A stretch of 64,000 bases of DNA from Caulobacter radicis (GTDB lineage Bacteria; Pseudomonadota; Alphaproteobacteria; Caulobacterales; Caulobacteraceae). Under the pieces are notes generated by a model. The model saw only the letters and a list, made by a program, of their open reading frames with translations. It did not search any database and was not told where the DNA came from. The stretch covers positions 310,001 to 374,000 of the forward strand of contig NZ_QDKO01000032.1 of NCBI RefSeq assembly GCF_003094615.1. Direction: 5' to 3'. Positions 17,405-26,447 of the stretch are shown piece by piece. The position numbers were made by a program, and so were the translations under genes. Each line of letters starts with the position of its first letter. The stretch's first letter is position 1.

Positions 17405-18372
17405 GCAAGGAGATCAAGAAGGTCCTGGTCATCAAGCTGGGCGCGCTGGGCGACTTCGTCCTGGCCCTGGCGGCGATGAAGAAGATCCGCGAGGCGCATC
17501 CGCGCGCCCGGATCACCCTTCTGACCACTCCTCCGTTCGAGGCCCTGGCCCGCCTGTCGCCCTACTTCAACGCCGTCGAGGTGGATGGACGTCCCAGCGA
17601 CGCCGGCGATCTCTTCAAGATGCTGGGCCGGATCCGCAAGGCCAAGTACGACCGCGTCTACGACCTTCAGACCAACAACCGCACCGGCTGGTACTTCCAG
17701 GCCCTGCGGCCGTTCCCGCCGCAGTGGTCGGGGATCGCCAAGGGCGCCAGCCTGCCTCAGCGCGGCCGCGCCCGCTATCACATGCACACGCTGGAGCGGC
17801 ACGCCGACCAGCTGCGCCAGGCCGGCATCTGGCCCGACGCGCCCACCGAGCCGGGCAGCGCCCCGCCGCCGGACCTGTCGTGGATCCTGCGCAAGCACAA
17901 GGACGCCCGTCCTGTCGCCGGCGCGGTGACGCCCAAGCCCTATGTGCTGCTGGTGCCCGGCGGCTCGGCCCACCGGCCCGAAAAGCGCTGGCCGGTCGAG
18001 AGCTACGCCCAGCTGGCGGCCCTCCTGAAGTCCAAGGGGCTGGACATCGTCATCATCGGCGGCCCGCAGGAAAGCGCCATGGCGCGCCAGATCCAGAAGG
18101 CCGCCGGCCAGGCCCGCGACCTCACCGGCCGCACCGACTTCGCCCAGCTTGCGGTGCTCGGGGCCAAGGCCGCCCTGGTGGTCGGCAACGACACGGGCCC
18201 CACGCACCTGCTGGCCGCGGCCGGCGCGCCGACCATCGCGCTGTTCTCCGACGCCTCGGACCCGGCCCTGTGCGGTCCGCGCGGCCACGTGGCGGTGATC
18301 AAGTCGCCGGACCTCAAGGCCCTGCCGGTCAGCACCGTGGCCAGCACCGCGATCTCGCTGCTGCCGCGCTAG
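17401..18372 (+). CDS. Glycosyltransferase family 9 (heptosyltransferase-like)
   Basis: A 323-residue protein from a TTG start overlapping the upstream stop (TTGA). The N-terminus KVLVIKLGALGDFVLALAAM is the GT9 acceptor domain, and the C-terminal domain has VLLVPGGSAHRPEKRWP, IIGGPQES and VGNDTGPTHLLAAAGAPTIALF, the hallmark of ADP-heptose:LPS heptosyltransferases. It acts on the cytoplasmic side on lipid A-core intermediates in family members. The stop codon overlaps the stop of the convergent GNAT gene. Confidence 0.92.
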   Translation: MSKEIKKVLVIKLGALGDFVLALAAMKKIREAHPRARITLLTTPPFEALARLSPYFNAVEVDGRPSDAGDLFKMLGRIRKAKYDRVYDLQTNNRTGWYFQALRPFPPQWSGIAKGASLPQRGRARYHMHTLERHADQLRQAGIWPDAPTEPGSAPPPDLSWILRKHKDARPVAGAVTPKPYVLLVPGGSAHRPEKRWPVESYAQLAALLKSKGLDIVIIGGPQESAMARQIQKAAGQARDLTGRTDFAQLAVLGAKAALVVGNDTGPTHLLAAAGAPTIALFSDASDPALCGPRGHVAVIKSPDLKALPVSTVASTAISLLPR

Positions 18373-18875
18373 GGCGTACGTCTCATGAACACCCGCGCGT
18401 CCTCGTCCAGGCCGCGCGCCAGGTGTTCGGCGCGGATGGCGGCCATGCCCGGGGTCAACTCCCAGACCGTCTCGAACCCCAGGCGGGCGTAGTAGGGCGC
18501 GTTCCAAGGCACGTCGCGGAAGGTCGACAGCATCAGGCCGCCAGCGCCGGCGCGCGCGCCGACCGCGTCCAGCAAGGCCGCGCCGATCCGGCGTCCGGCG
18601 AAGGCCGGCAGCACGTCCAGCTGTTCGACATAGAGCCCGCCCTCCAGCGGCCTGAACATCACGAAGCCCGCGATCGCCTCGCCGATCTCGGCGACCAGCA
18701 GGCCGCCCTCGACGATTCGCCGGGCCAGCAGCGGGGCGGGGGTAGGCTCGTCGGCGGCGATGGCGTCCATCAGGCCCAGGAAACGCTGGGCCGAGGCGCG
18801 TTCGAGCGCGCGGATCGCCTCGACCTCGACGACGCGCGCGGGACGTAGCAGGATGGGCGCGGGGGCGCTGTTCAT
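18369..18875 (-). CDS. GNAT-family N-acetyltransferase
   Basis: A 168-residue protein with the GNAT fold: LYVEQLDVLPAFAGRRIGAALLDAV carries beta-4 and the acetyl-CoA pyrophosphate loop (Q/RxxGxG/A as AGRRIGAA), and APYYARLGFETV forms the closing motif. The acetyl acceptor is not predictable. It is convergent with the GT9 gene (stops overlap) and divergent from the next gene, with 58 bp between the starts. Confidence 0.88.
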   Translation of the reverse strand: MNSAPAPILLRPARVVEVEAIRALERASAQRFLGLMDAIAADEPTPAPLLARRIVEGGLLVAEIGEAIAGFVMFRPLEGGLYVEQLDVLPAFAGRRIGAALLDAVGARAGAGGLMLSTFRDVPWNAPYYARLGFETVWELTPGMAAIRAEHLARGLDEDARVFMRRTP

Positions 18876-18933
18876 CTGGAACCAAGCCGGAAACTGGACG
18901 GTTTAGGGTTCCGAGTTAACGAGGAGTCCGTCA

Positions 18934-19506
18934 ATGCGCATCACCCCCGGCAAGCCGTACGCCCCCCGCGCCCTGCCTGGCCGCGAAGCGTTCCAGCCGG
19001 ACACCAGCGGCAACAGCGCCGGCGCCCAGCTGGCCATAGGCCTGGCCCTGGCCGGCGGCGCGATCCTGGCCGCGACGCTGCTGGGCCGCCGCCACGAGCG
19101 GGTGATCGACGACGAGGAGTACGCGGTCGGCTATGCCGAGATGCACGAGCCGGTCGCCCACCAGCCCAAGCCGCTCACCAGCCTGCTGCTGCCGCCGCTG
19201 TTCATCGCCATGACCCTGTCGGGCCTGCGCACCTGGAACGCGCCGTCCAGCCCCGCCCGCACCCGGGCGCTGACCCTGTGGAGCCTGACCCAGGGCTTCA
19301 ACGCCCTGTGGCTGGCCTTCGGCACGAAGCGCGGCGGCGGGCAGCTGGCCGTGGCCACCGCCTCGCTGGGCGCCTCGGCGGCCTATGCGGTGGAAGCTCG
19401 CAAGGTCGGCGGCGCCTCGGCGCCCGACCTGGGCTGGCTGGGCGTGGCCAACGCCCTGACCGCCCAGCTGTGGCGACGCTCTTCCGTCCGCCCCACCTTG
19501 CACTAG
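18934..19506 (+). CDS. Integral membrane protein, possibly TspO/MBR-related
   Basis: A 190-residue protein with a polar N-terminus and about five hydrophobic segments (first LAIGLALAGGAILAATLLG). The region GLRTWNAPSSPARTRALTLWSLTQGFNALWLAFG and the later helices loosely recall the Trp-rich helices of TspO/MBR porphyrin-transport proteins, but the diagnostic WxPP motif is not clear. It could be an unrelated membrane protein. Located in the inner membrane; function unknown. Confidence 0.75.
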   Translation: MRITPGKPYAPRALPGREAFQPDTSGNSAGAQLAIGLALAGGAILAATLLGRRHERVIDDEEYAVGYAEMHEPVAHQPKPLTSLLLPPLFIAMTLSGLRTWNAPSSPARTRALTLWSLTQGFNALWLAFGTKRGGGQLAVATASLGASAAYAVEARKVGGASAPDLGWLGVANALTAQLWRRSSVRPTLH

Positions 19507-19551
19507 GCGGTCCGACACGGCCTTCTCCCCGCCTTCGAGCGGGGAGGGCGC

Positions 19552-19935
19552 ATGCGGATTCGGCTTGGACACCTGGCGGCGGCCGCGATGCTGTTCGTGG
19601 TCGAAGTGGTCATCGCGCTGTTCGTGCGCGACGGCTTCGTGCGCCCCTATCTGGGCGACGTGCTGGCCACGGCCATGGTCTATTGCGCGGTGAGGGGCGC
19701 CACGCCCCTGGGCCGCGCGGGAGCGGCCGCCTGCGCCCTGGCCCTGGGCGTCGTCATCGAACTGGGACAGGCCCTGAACGTCCTCGACCACGCGGGCCTC
19801 GGCGGCAGTCGCGTCGCGCGGGTGGTGTTCGGGGGCGTGTTCGACCTCAAGGATCTGGCCTGCTACGCCGTCGGCGTCGGCCTGGCGGTGCTGATCGACC
19901 GGCATTGGCGAAGCTGTTCGTCCGCCGCCGGATGA
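19552..19935 (+). CDS. DUF2809 family membrane protein
   Basis: A 127-residue protein with four predicted membrane helices. VRPYLGDVLATAMVYCAVRG and the VVIELGQALNVLD segment (Glu-x-x-Gln in a membrane helix) match DUF2809. The function is unknown. Its start is preceded by GGGGAGGG 4-11 bp upstream. It follows the preceding membrane-protein gene by 45 bp on the same strand. Confidence 0.85.
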   Translation: MRIRLGHLAAAAMLFVVEVVIALFVRDGFVRPYLGDVLATAMVYCAVRGATPLGRAGAAACALALGVVIELGQALNVLDHAGLGGSRVARVVFGGVFDLKDLACYAVGVGLAVLIDRHWRSCSSAAG

Positions 19936-20146
19936 GGCGCCGCGATCGCCGCTCACGGGTCCCGGCGCCGCTCAACCGAGCATTGAGGCGATGTCCACAG
20001 CCGCTCCACAGGGCTCGGAGAACGCCGGTATTGACTTCCGCTGCCTAACCTTTACGCATTCGCCCCGGCTTTTGAGAGCGCCTCTCACGAGCACGCGCCG
20101 CCAGGGGACGGGCGGCCCAGAACAAGCCTGTTGCGGGGGGAAGCGA

Positions 20147-20806
20147 TTGGCCTTCGACGACGCGACCTATGACGATGGCGTGCTCGCTGTCCGGACGCCC
20201 GGTGGGGCGGGCTGGCGGCCGAAAGCCACGCGACCGGCCTGGCGGCTGGCCGAGATCGGCGTCGCCGGGGGGCTGGCGGCGCTGCTGCTGGTGTTCTTCT
20301 GGCTGGACCTGCGCCCCGACATCGCCACCGCGCACCAGCAACCGTTCTTCTGGCTGAAGATGGCCTATACCGCCGCCCTGGCCGCCGCGGGTTTTGACGG
20401 TCTGGCCCGCCTGATCCGGCGCGGTCCGCCCGCCCCGACGGCGATCGTCGTGGCGGTCATCGCGCTGCTGGTGTTCGCCGTCGGCGGCGTGACGGAAGCG
20501 ATGCAACTGGAGCCCGCCAAGCTGGCGCGGCTGTTCTCGCCGGCCTCGGTGGGCGCGTGCTTCTTCAACATCGTCGCGCTGGCCCTGCCGACCCTGCTGC
20601 TGGCCCTGACGGTGCTGCGCGGCGTCGAGACCGAGCGGCCGATCCTGGCTGGCTTCGCGGCGGGGATCTTCGCCGGCGGCCTGGCCGCCAGCGTCTATGG
20701 CCTGCACTGCCCGCACTCGACCTTCGTGTTCGTGGGCCTGTGGTACCTGGGCGGCGTGCTGCTGTGCGGCCTCGCCGGCGCCGCCCTCAACCGCCTGGCG
20801 GCCTGA
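20147..20806 (+). CDS. NrsF-like (DUF1109) membrane protein, putative anti-sigma factor
   Basis: A 219-residue protein from a TTG preceded by GGGGGGAAG. It has six hydrophobic helices, and the C-terminal YGLHCPHSTFVFVGLWYLGG block, the conserved cysteine-containing signature of DUF1109. In Caulobacter, NrsF of this family holds the ECF sigma factor SigF inactive at the membrane until heavy-metal stress. No sigma-factor gene lies next to it, so the partner is unknown. An alternative start at GTG 20180 is possible. Confidence 0.8.
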   Translation: MAFDDATYDDGVLAVRTPGGAGWRPKATRPAWRLAEIGVAGGLAALLLVFFWLDLRPDIATAHQQPFFWLKMAYTAALAAAGFDGLARLIRRGPPAPTAIVVAVIALLVFAVGGVTEAMQLEPAKLARLFSPASVGACFFNIVALALPTLLLALTVLRGVETERPILAGFAAGIFAGGLAASVYGLHCPHSTFVFVGLWYLGGVLLCGLAGAALNRLAA

Positions 20807-20880
20807 TCCCGCGACCTGGGGGTATTCATCTCGTCGTTGTGATGTGCGAGAAGCCGCAATCATAGCTTGCCGGAGAGTTC

Positions 20881-22230
20881 ATGCTGTTCCTGATGTCGGC
20901 GGTTCCCGCCCAGATCTGTGACGCCGCCGCCGTGGAGGTTTCAGTCGCGCGGCTGGAGGATCAAGCCTTCGCCGCCATGAAGGCGGCCACCGAAAAGGTC
21001 GCCCTGGCCGCGCGAAGCGGTCCCGTGGGAGCGGCGGGCGACGCCGAATGGGCTGAATACAAGCGCCTGCGCGTCGAGGCCGATCGCCTGCGCGCCGACG
21101 CGATCGCCTGCCGGGCCCAACCGGTCCCGGTCGCCGCGCAACCTCGAGAGACGCCGGCCCCGGTCGAACTGGCCCGCGCCTACGACCGAGCCGCGCCGCG
21201 CTTCCGGGTCGAGGCCAGCGGCTTCCTGGCCGACCGCCAGCCCACTTCGGCCGCACGCCTTGGCGTCCAGACCCGGACCGGCTACGCCTATAGCAGCACG
21301 CCGGTGTTCCAGCCCAACTCGATCGGGCTTGACGACAATTACCCACGCGCTCCCCTGCGCGACGAACACAGGCCGCACGTGCGCAGCTGGTCCTCAGGCT
21401 TCACGCTGGGCGCGGAGTTCGCGCCGCAGGGGCTGGGGAACCGGGGGTGGCGTTTCACCTCGCGGATCGGCAATCAGCTGGAGCGCACCAAGAGCCGGAT
21501 CGATCCCTTCAGGTCCGACTATGTCGTCACCGGGCCTGGGCAGTTTGTCGAGGTGTGCACCCGCTGCGGGTCGGCCTACATCTTTCCGGTCACGCTGGAT
21601 GTCATTCATTACTCGCGTGGCGGTGCGACGGCGCGGCTGTCAGCCGACGACGTCAGCCAGACCTCGAAGAAGGTGGATGTCGATCTCGGCGCGGCCTGGG
21701 ACTTCCCGCTCGGCGGCGTGTTCCGGGGCGCCCGGGCCAGCGTGGGCGGTGAACTGGGCGCGGGCTGGTGGACGATGGAGGAGCGCGAGCAACAGGCGTC
21801 TGTAATCGATACGTTCCGTTCGGCTGACGGCCCGGTCGGGCGCGCGGCCCTGACCGGCGCCCTGTCGGCTCGTGTGCCGTGGATCGATGGGCTGTCCTGG
21901 TCGATCCGCTCGCGGGTCGGATATGAGATCGCCGACATCACCGCGACCTCGTGGGACTACGTGCAGTATGGGACCTACTCCAACCGTTCGATCATCCAGG
22001 ACATGAACGACGGCGTCATCGGGTCCCTGGGCGGGCGCCTCGACTACGTGCGCGGTCCGCTGGGCGGCTTCGTCGCGGTCGAGCGCCGTCGGGACCTGTC
22101 GCTGAACAGCGTCTTGACGGCGCCGGGAACCCTGGCCCGGGCCTCCAAGTCCTTCGAGGACGGTTCGGCCCTCTACATGTGGCCCGTCTACAGCTCGCGG
22201 CTCACCGTCGGGGTCAACTACGGCTTCTGA
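20881..22230 (+). CDS. Hypothetical outer-membrane beta-barrel-like protein
   Basis: A 449-residue protein. Residues about 15-80 form a charged helical segment (VARLEDQAFAAMKAATEKVA, EYKRLRVEADRLR). From about residue 105 onward the sequence alternates polar and hydrophobic residues in many short strands (RPHVRSWSSGFTLGAEFAP, TLDVIHYSRGGATARLSAD, GGFVAVERRRDLSLNSV) and ends in VGVNYGF, an aromatic C-terminal residue typical of outer-membrane barrels. The short N-terminus could be a signal peptide. No family was recognised. A bidirectional terminator follows directly. Confidence 0.75.
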   Translation: MLFLMSAVPAQICDAAAVEVSVARLEDQAFAAMKAATEKVALAARSGPVGAAGDAEWAEYKRLRVEADRLRADAIACRAQPVPVAAQPRETPAPVELARAYDRAAPRFRVEASGFLADRQPTSAARLGVQTRTGYAYSSTPVFQPNSIGLDDNYPRAPLRDEHRPHVRSWSSGFTLGAEFAPQGLGNRGWRFTSRIGNQLERTKSRIDPFRSDYVVTGPGQFVEVCTRCGSAYIFPVTLDVIHYSRGGATARLSADDVSQTSKKVDVDLGAAWDFPLGGVFRGARASVGGELGAGWWTMEEREQQASVIDTFRSADGPVGRAALTGALSARVPWIDGLSWSIRSRVGYEIADITATSWDYVQYGTYSNRSIIQDMNDGVIGSLGGRLDYVRGPLGGFVAVERRRDLSLNSVLTAPGTLARASKSFEDGSALYMWPVYSSRLTVGVNYGF

Positions 22231-22232
22231 CG

Positions 22233-22265
22233 AAAAAGGCCCTCCCGGCGAACCGGGAGGGCCTT
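22233..22265. terminator. Bidirectional terminator between the barrel gene and fba
   Basis: Arms GGCCCTCCCGG / CCGGGAGGGCC around CGAA, with AAAAA on the left (T-run for the minus strand) and TT on the right. It serves two convergent genes. Confidence 0.85.
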
Positions 22266-22289
22266 CAGTCCTGCGCGAGGCGGGGCTGC

Positions 22290-23381
22290 CTATTCGGCGG
22301 CGGCCTTGCCGGCCGGGGCGCCGAACTTGGCGTTCAGCTCGCCCGAGATGTAGCGCTTGGCCATGGCCGCGGTCGAGATCGCGCGGATCTTGCCGGCGTG
22401 GCCGGCCGAGCCGAACTGCTCGAAGCGCGCCTGGCAGACCTTGCGCATGGCTTCCTTGGCCGGCTTCAGATAGGCGCGCGGGTCGAACTCCTGCGGCTTC
22501 TCGATCAGCAGCTTGCGGATGGCGCCGGTGATGGCCATGCGGTTGTCGGTGTCGACGTTGATCTTGCGCACGCCATGCTTGATGCCGCGCTGGATCTCTT
22601 CGACCGGCACGCCCCAGGTCTGGGGCATCTCGCCGCCATAGGCGTTGATGATGTCCTGCAGGTCCTGCGGCACCGACGACGAGCCGTGCATCACCAGGTG
22701 GGTGTTGGGCAGGCGGCGGTGGATTTCCTCGATCACGTTCATGGCCAGGACGTCGCCGTCCGGCTTGCGCGTGAACTTGTAGGCGCCGTGGCTGGTGCCC
22801 ATGGCGATGGCCAGGGCGTCGACGCCGGTGGCCTGCACGAAGTCGACGGCCTGGTCCGGATCCGTCAGCAGCTCGTCATGCGACAGCTTGCCCTCGAAGC
22901 CGTGGCCGTCCTCGGCCTCGCCCATGCCGGTCTCCAGCGAGCCCAGCACGCCCAGCTCGCCCTCGACCGACACGCCGCAGGCGTGGGCCATCTCGACCAC
23001 CCGGCGGGTGACGTCGACGTTGTATTCGTAGCTGGCGGGGGTCTTGGCGTCCTCCATCAGCGAGCCGTCCATCATCACCGAGGTGAAGCCGTACTGGATC
23101 GCCGTGGCGCAGGTCGCCGGGCCGTTGCCGTGGTCCTGGTGCATGCAGACCGGGATGTGCGGGTAGATGTCGACCAGGGCGTCGATCATCTTGGCCAACA
23201 TGATGTCGTTGGCGTAGTTCCGCGCGCCGCGCGAGGCCTGGATGATGACCGGGCTGTCGACCGCGTCGGCGGCCTCCATGATGGCCAGGCCCTGCTCCAT
23301 GTTGTTGATGTTGAAGGCGGGCAGCCCGTACTCATGCTCCGCCGCATGGTCCAGCAACTGCCTAAGCGTGATCCTCGCCAC
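22290..23381 (-). CDS. fba: Class II fructose-bisphosphate aldolase
   Basis: A 363-residue protein of the class II, Calvin-cycle-type subfamily. PVCMHQDHGN (His81, His84), the VEGELGVLGS stretch, LVMHGSSSVP and GVRKINVDTDNRMA provide the zinc and phosphate sites. It cleaves or forms fructose-1,6-bisphosphate. The GTG start at 23381 has AGGAG about 8 bp upstream and gives the family N-terminus ARITLRQLLDH; a TTG 15 bp upstream overlaps that ribosome site. It lies downstream of pgk on the same strand with a 206-bp gap. Confidence 0.95.
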   Translation of the reverse strand: MARITLRQLLDHAAEHEYGLPAFNINNMEQGLAIMEAADAVDSPVIIQASRGARNYANDIMLAKMIDALVDIYPHIPVCMHQDHGNGPATCATAIQYGFTSVMMDGSLMEDAKTPASYEYNVDVTRRVVEMAHACGVSVEGELGVLGSLETGMGEAEDGHGFEGKLSHDELLTDPDQAVDFVQATGVDALAIAMGTSHGAYKFTRKPDGDVLAMNVIEEIHRRLPNTHLVMHGSSSVPQDLQDIINAYGGEMPQTWGVPVEEIQRGIKHGVRKINVDTDNRMAITGAIRKLLIEKPQEFDPRAYLKPAKEAMRKVCQARFEQFGSAGHAGKIRAISTAAMAKRYISGELNAKFGAPAGKAAAE

Positions 23382-23587
23382 GTATTTCTCCTGCAAGCTT
23401 TGAAGTCGTTGAATTGGTTCTTGTTATTGGGGCGCGGCGCTTGTGCGCTCTTTGCCCGGATATCCCGGGGCCGGTTCCTCGTCCGGCGTCCCGAGAGCGG
23501 AGGCCCGCGCCCCGAAAGGCTCGGGGGCAGGCGCTCCGACTTGGCTGATGGTCCCGCGGCCGTTCTCGGCTCGCCGGGATCCTCCCT

Positions 23588-24778
23588 TTAGGCTTCGAGA
23601 GCCGCGACGCCCGGAAGCGTCTTGCCCTCCATCCATTCAAGGAACGCGCCGCCCGCCGTCGAAACGAAGGTGAAGTCGGCCGACACGCCCGCGTGGTTCA
23701 ACGCCGCGACGGTATCACCGCCGCCAGCGACCGCCACGATCTTACCCGATTTCGCGAGCGACGCGGCGTGTTTCGCCGCCGAAACGGTCGCTTCGTCGAA
23801 AGGTTGCACCTCGAACACACCCAGCGGGCCGTTCCAGATCAAGGTGACGCTCTGGTCCATGGCCGCCAGCAGCTTCTTGGCGCTCTGCGGGCCGGCGTCG
23901 AGGATCAGGTCGTCGGCCTGCACTTCGTTCAGCTGGCGGACGGCGGTTTCCACGCCCGGGGCGACTTTCTTGGCGACGACCACGTCGACCGGCAGCAGCA
24001 GCTCGCAGCCGGCGGCGTCGGCCTTGGCGATGATCTCGCGGGCGGTGTCGGCCAGGTCCTTCTCGCAGAGCGAGCCGCCGACGTCGTGGCCCTGGGCGAA
24101 CAGGAAGGTGTTGGCCATGCCGCCGCCGATGGCCAGGCGGTCGAGCTTGGCGACCAGGTTGTTGAGCAGGTCGAGCTTGGTGGAGACCTTCGAGCCGCCG
24201 ACGATGCCGATCACCGGCTTCTTCGGATTGCCGAGCGCGGCGTCGAGCGCCTCGAGTTCGCGCTGCATGGCCAGGCCCGGATAGGCCGGCAGCAGCTTGG
24301 CCAGGCCTTCGGTCGAGGCGTGGGCGCGGTGGGCGGCGCTGAAGGCGTCGTTGACATAGACGTCGCCGTTGGCGGCCAGGGCGGCGGCGAACTCGGCGTC
24401 GTTCTTTTCCTCGCCGGCGTGGAAGCGGACGTTCTCCAGCAGAGCCACGCCGCCGTTCTCCAGGGCGTCGACGACCTTGGCGGCCTCAGGACCGATGCAG
24501 TCGCTGGCGAAGGCCACCGGCTGCTCCAGCAGCTTGCTCAGCGGCTCGGCGACGAAGCCCAGGCTCATCTCCGGCACGACCTTGCCCTTGGGGCGGTCGA
24601 AGTGGGCCAGCAGCACGACCTTGGCGCCGGCCTTCGACAGGAAGGCGATGGTCGGCAGCGCCGCGCGCAGGCGGGTGTCGTCCGTGATCCGGCCGCCGTC
24701 GACGGGCACGTTGAAGTCCACCCGGACCAGGGCGCGCTTGCCGGCGAGATCGGCGGTGTCGAGGGTGCGGAAGGTCAT
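23588..24778 (-). CDS. pgk: Phosphoglycerate kinase
   Basis: A 396-residue protein with all family blocks: KRALVRVDFNVP near the N-terminus, the FDRPKGK and GPEAAKVVDAL segments, GGSKVSTKLDLL, NGPLGVFE and GGGDTVAAL nucleotide-site loops at the C-terminus. It interconverts 1,3-bisphosphoglycerate and 3-phosphoglycerate with ATP/ADP. It follows the small membrane gene by only 11 bp and precedes fba, forming a glycolytic cluster with gap. Confidence 0.97.
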   Translation of the reverse strand: MTFRTLDTADLAGKRALVRVDFNVPVDGGRITDDTRLRAALPTIAFLSKAGAKVVLLAHFDRPKGKVVPEMSLGFVAEPLSKLLEQPVAFASDCIGPEAAKVVDALENGGVALLENVRFHAGEEKNDAEFAAALAANGDVYVNDAFSAAHRAHASTEGLAKLLPAYPGLAMQRELEALDAALGNPKKPVIGIVGGSKVSTKLDLLNNLVAKLDRLAIGGGMANTFLFAQGHDVGGSLCEKDLADTAREIIAKADAAGCELLLPVDVVVAKKVAPGVETAVRQLNEVQADDLILDAGPQSAKKLLAAMDQSVTLIWNGPLGVFEVQPFDEATVSAAKHAASLAKSGKIVAVAGGGDTVAALNHAGVSADFTFVSTAGGAFLEWMEGKTLPGVAALEA

Positions 24779-24789
24779 TGCGAGGTCAC

Positions 24790-25164
24790 TCACATGATGT
24801 TGCAGGCATAGACCATACGCGAGGTGAACCAAGCGACGGTCAGGAACAGGATCAACGGCGCGGTCAACGCCCAAGGGCGCGCGTCTCGCCGGACGAGGAA
24901 GGCTGTCATGGCCCACAGGCCGAGCCAGCCGATGGCGACGCCGATAGCTCCCCAAGACGGGGCGTTCTCGGGAAGCCATGCCGCCGGCGTCAGCTGGTGG
25001 CCGCCGCCCGACGTCAGCGACATCGTCAGCCGGCCAGACCAGTAGCAGACCGGGGCGAAAGCTTCGCGGGCGGCGAAGAGGCCGATCGCGGCGACGGCGC
25101 CCAGGCTCGCCAGCGCCAGGCGGCGCTTGCGTGAGCTCTCGGGGGCGGAGTGCGCGTTCGACAT
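24790..25164 (-). CDS. Small membrane protein between gap and pgk
   Basis: A 124-residue protein with three hydrophobic segments (LALASLGAVAAIGLFAAREA, WGAIGVAIGWLGLWAMTAFL and LTAPLILFLTVAWFTS), the first possibly an anchor, and two Cys. No family was recognised. It lies 11 bp upstream of pgk, so the two are almost certainly cotranscribed, and 58 bp downstream of gap behind a terminator hairpin. Confidence 0.8.
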   Translation of the reverse strand: MSNAHSAPESSRKRRLALASLGAVAAIGLFAAREAFAPVCYWSGRLTMSLTSGGGHQLTPAAWLPENAPSWGAIGVAIGWLGLWAMTAFLVRRDARPWALTAPLILFLTVAWFTSRMVYACNIM

Positions 25165-25182
25165 CGACGTCCTGGGCCAAGG

Positions 25183-25211
25183 AAAACCCCCGCTCCTTGC
25201 GGGGCGGGGGT
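25183..25211 (-). terminator. Terminator after gap
   Basis: Read on the minus strand: ACCCCCGC, loop, GCGGGGGT then TTTTCC. It sits between gap and the small membrane gene, so gap transcripts should partly end before pgk-fba. Confidence 0.7.
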
Positions 25212-25222
25212 CTGGTCGTTCC

Positions 25223-26230
25223 TTAGAGGAACTTCGCCATTTCCAGAGCGGTGTCGCTCATGCGGGTCGCGAAGCCCCACTCGTTGTCGTACCAGCTGAG
25301 CACGCGGGCCAGCTTGCCTTCAATGACCTGCGTCTGGGGCAGGGCGGCCGTCGAGCTGGCGGCGATGTGGTTGAGGTCGCTCGAGACCAGCGGGTCGGTG
25401 GTCACGGCCAGAACGCCCTTCATCGGACCGTCGGCGGCGGCCTGCAGCGCGGCGTTGATCTCGGCGATCGTGGTCTCGCGGCCGGTGACGACCTTCAGGT
25501 CGATGACCGAGACGTTCGGGGTCGGGACGCGGATCGACGAGCCGTCCAGCTTGCCCTTCAGTTCCGGCAGGACCAGGCCCAGGGCCTTGGCGGCGCCGGT
25601 CGAGGTCGGGATCATGCTCAGGGCCGCGGCGCGGGCGCGGTAGAGGTCCTTGTGCATGGTGTCCAGCGTCGGCTGGTCGCCGGTGTAGCTGTGGATGGTG
25701 GTCATGTAGCCACGCTCGATGCCGACCAGGTCGTGCAGGACCTTCGCCACCGGGGCCAGGGCGTTGGTGGTGCACGAGCCGTTCGAGACGACGATGTCGT
25801 CGGCGGTCAGGGTCTCGTGGTTGACCTTGTAGACGATGGTCTTGTCGGCGCCGTCGGCCGGAGCGGACACGAGAACGCGCTTGGCGCCGGCCTTCAGGTG
25901 CAGGGCGGCCTTGTCGCGGGCGGTGAAGATGCCGGTGCACTCGAAGGCGATGTCGACGCCGAGGTCGCCGTGCGGCAGCTCGTCGGGGTTGCGGATCGCG
26001 GTGACCTTGATCTTGCCCGTGCCGACGTCGATCCAGTCCTCGCCCGAGGTGACGACGCCCGGGAAGCGGCCATGCACGCTGTCGTAGCGCAGCAGGTGGG
26101 CGTTGGTCTCGACCGGGCCCAGATCGTTGATCGCCACCACCTCGATGTCACGGCGGCCGTGCTCGGCGATGGAGCGCAGCACGAGGCGGCCGATGCGGCC
26201 GAAGCCGTTGATGGCGACGCGAAGGGCCAT
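25223..26230 (-). CDS. gap: Glyceraldehyde-3-phosphate dehydrogenase, type I
   Basis: A 335-residue protein beginning MALRVAINGFGRIGRLVLRS (Rossmann NAD site), with active-site SNGSCTTNALAP (Cys153) and the WYDNEWGFATRM C-terminal block. It oxidatively phosphorylates glyceraldehyde-3-phosphate. The ATG at 26230 is chosen because it begins the Rossmann motif. It heads the gap / small gene / pgk / fba cluster on the minus strand, divergent from zauP. Confidence 0.97.
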   Translation of the reverse strand: MALRVAINGFGRIGRLVLRSIAEHGRRDIEVVAINDLGPVETNAHLLRYDSVHGRFPGVVTSGEDWIDVGTGKIKVTAIRNPDELPHGDLGVDIAFECTGIFTARDKAALHLKAGAKRVLVSAPADGADKTIVYKVNHETLTADDIVVSNGSCTTNALAPVAKVLHDLVGIERGYMTTIHSYTGDQPTLDTMHKDLYRARAAALSMIPTSTGAAKALGLVLPELKGKLDGSSIRVPTPNVSVIDLKVVTGRETTIAEINAALQAAADGPMKGVLAVTTDPLVSSDLNHIAASSTAALPQTQVIEGKLARVLSWYDNEWGFATRMSDTALEMAKFL

Positions 26231-26447
26231 GTGGTCTTTCTCCTCACGATCGGACCCGCTCGGAAGCGAGCGGCGTTCCTTGATTTTGCAGGCGGTTTCG
26301 CGGTCGAAAGCGGCGAAGTCAAGCCCAGGAACGCTCACAAGACATTAGCTATTGTTGTGACGCTCGTTACATCGCCCAATTGTGGTCACGCCGGCTGGCG
26401 AAGTCGGCGACGATCTATATGTTGCGCCGCATGATGGGAACTTGCCG

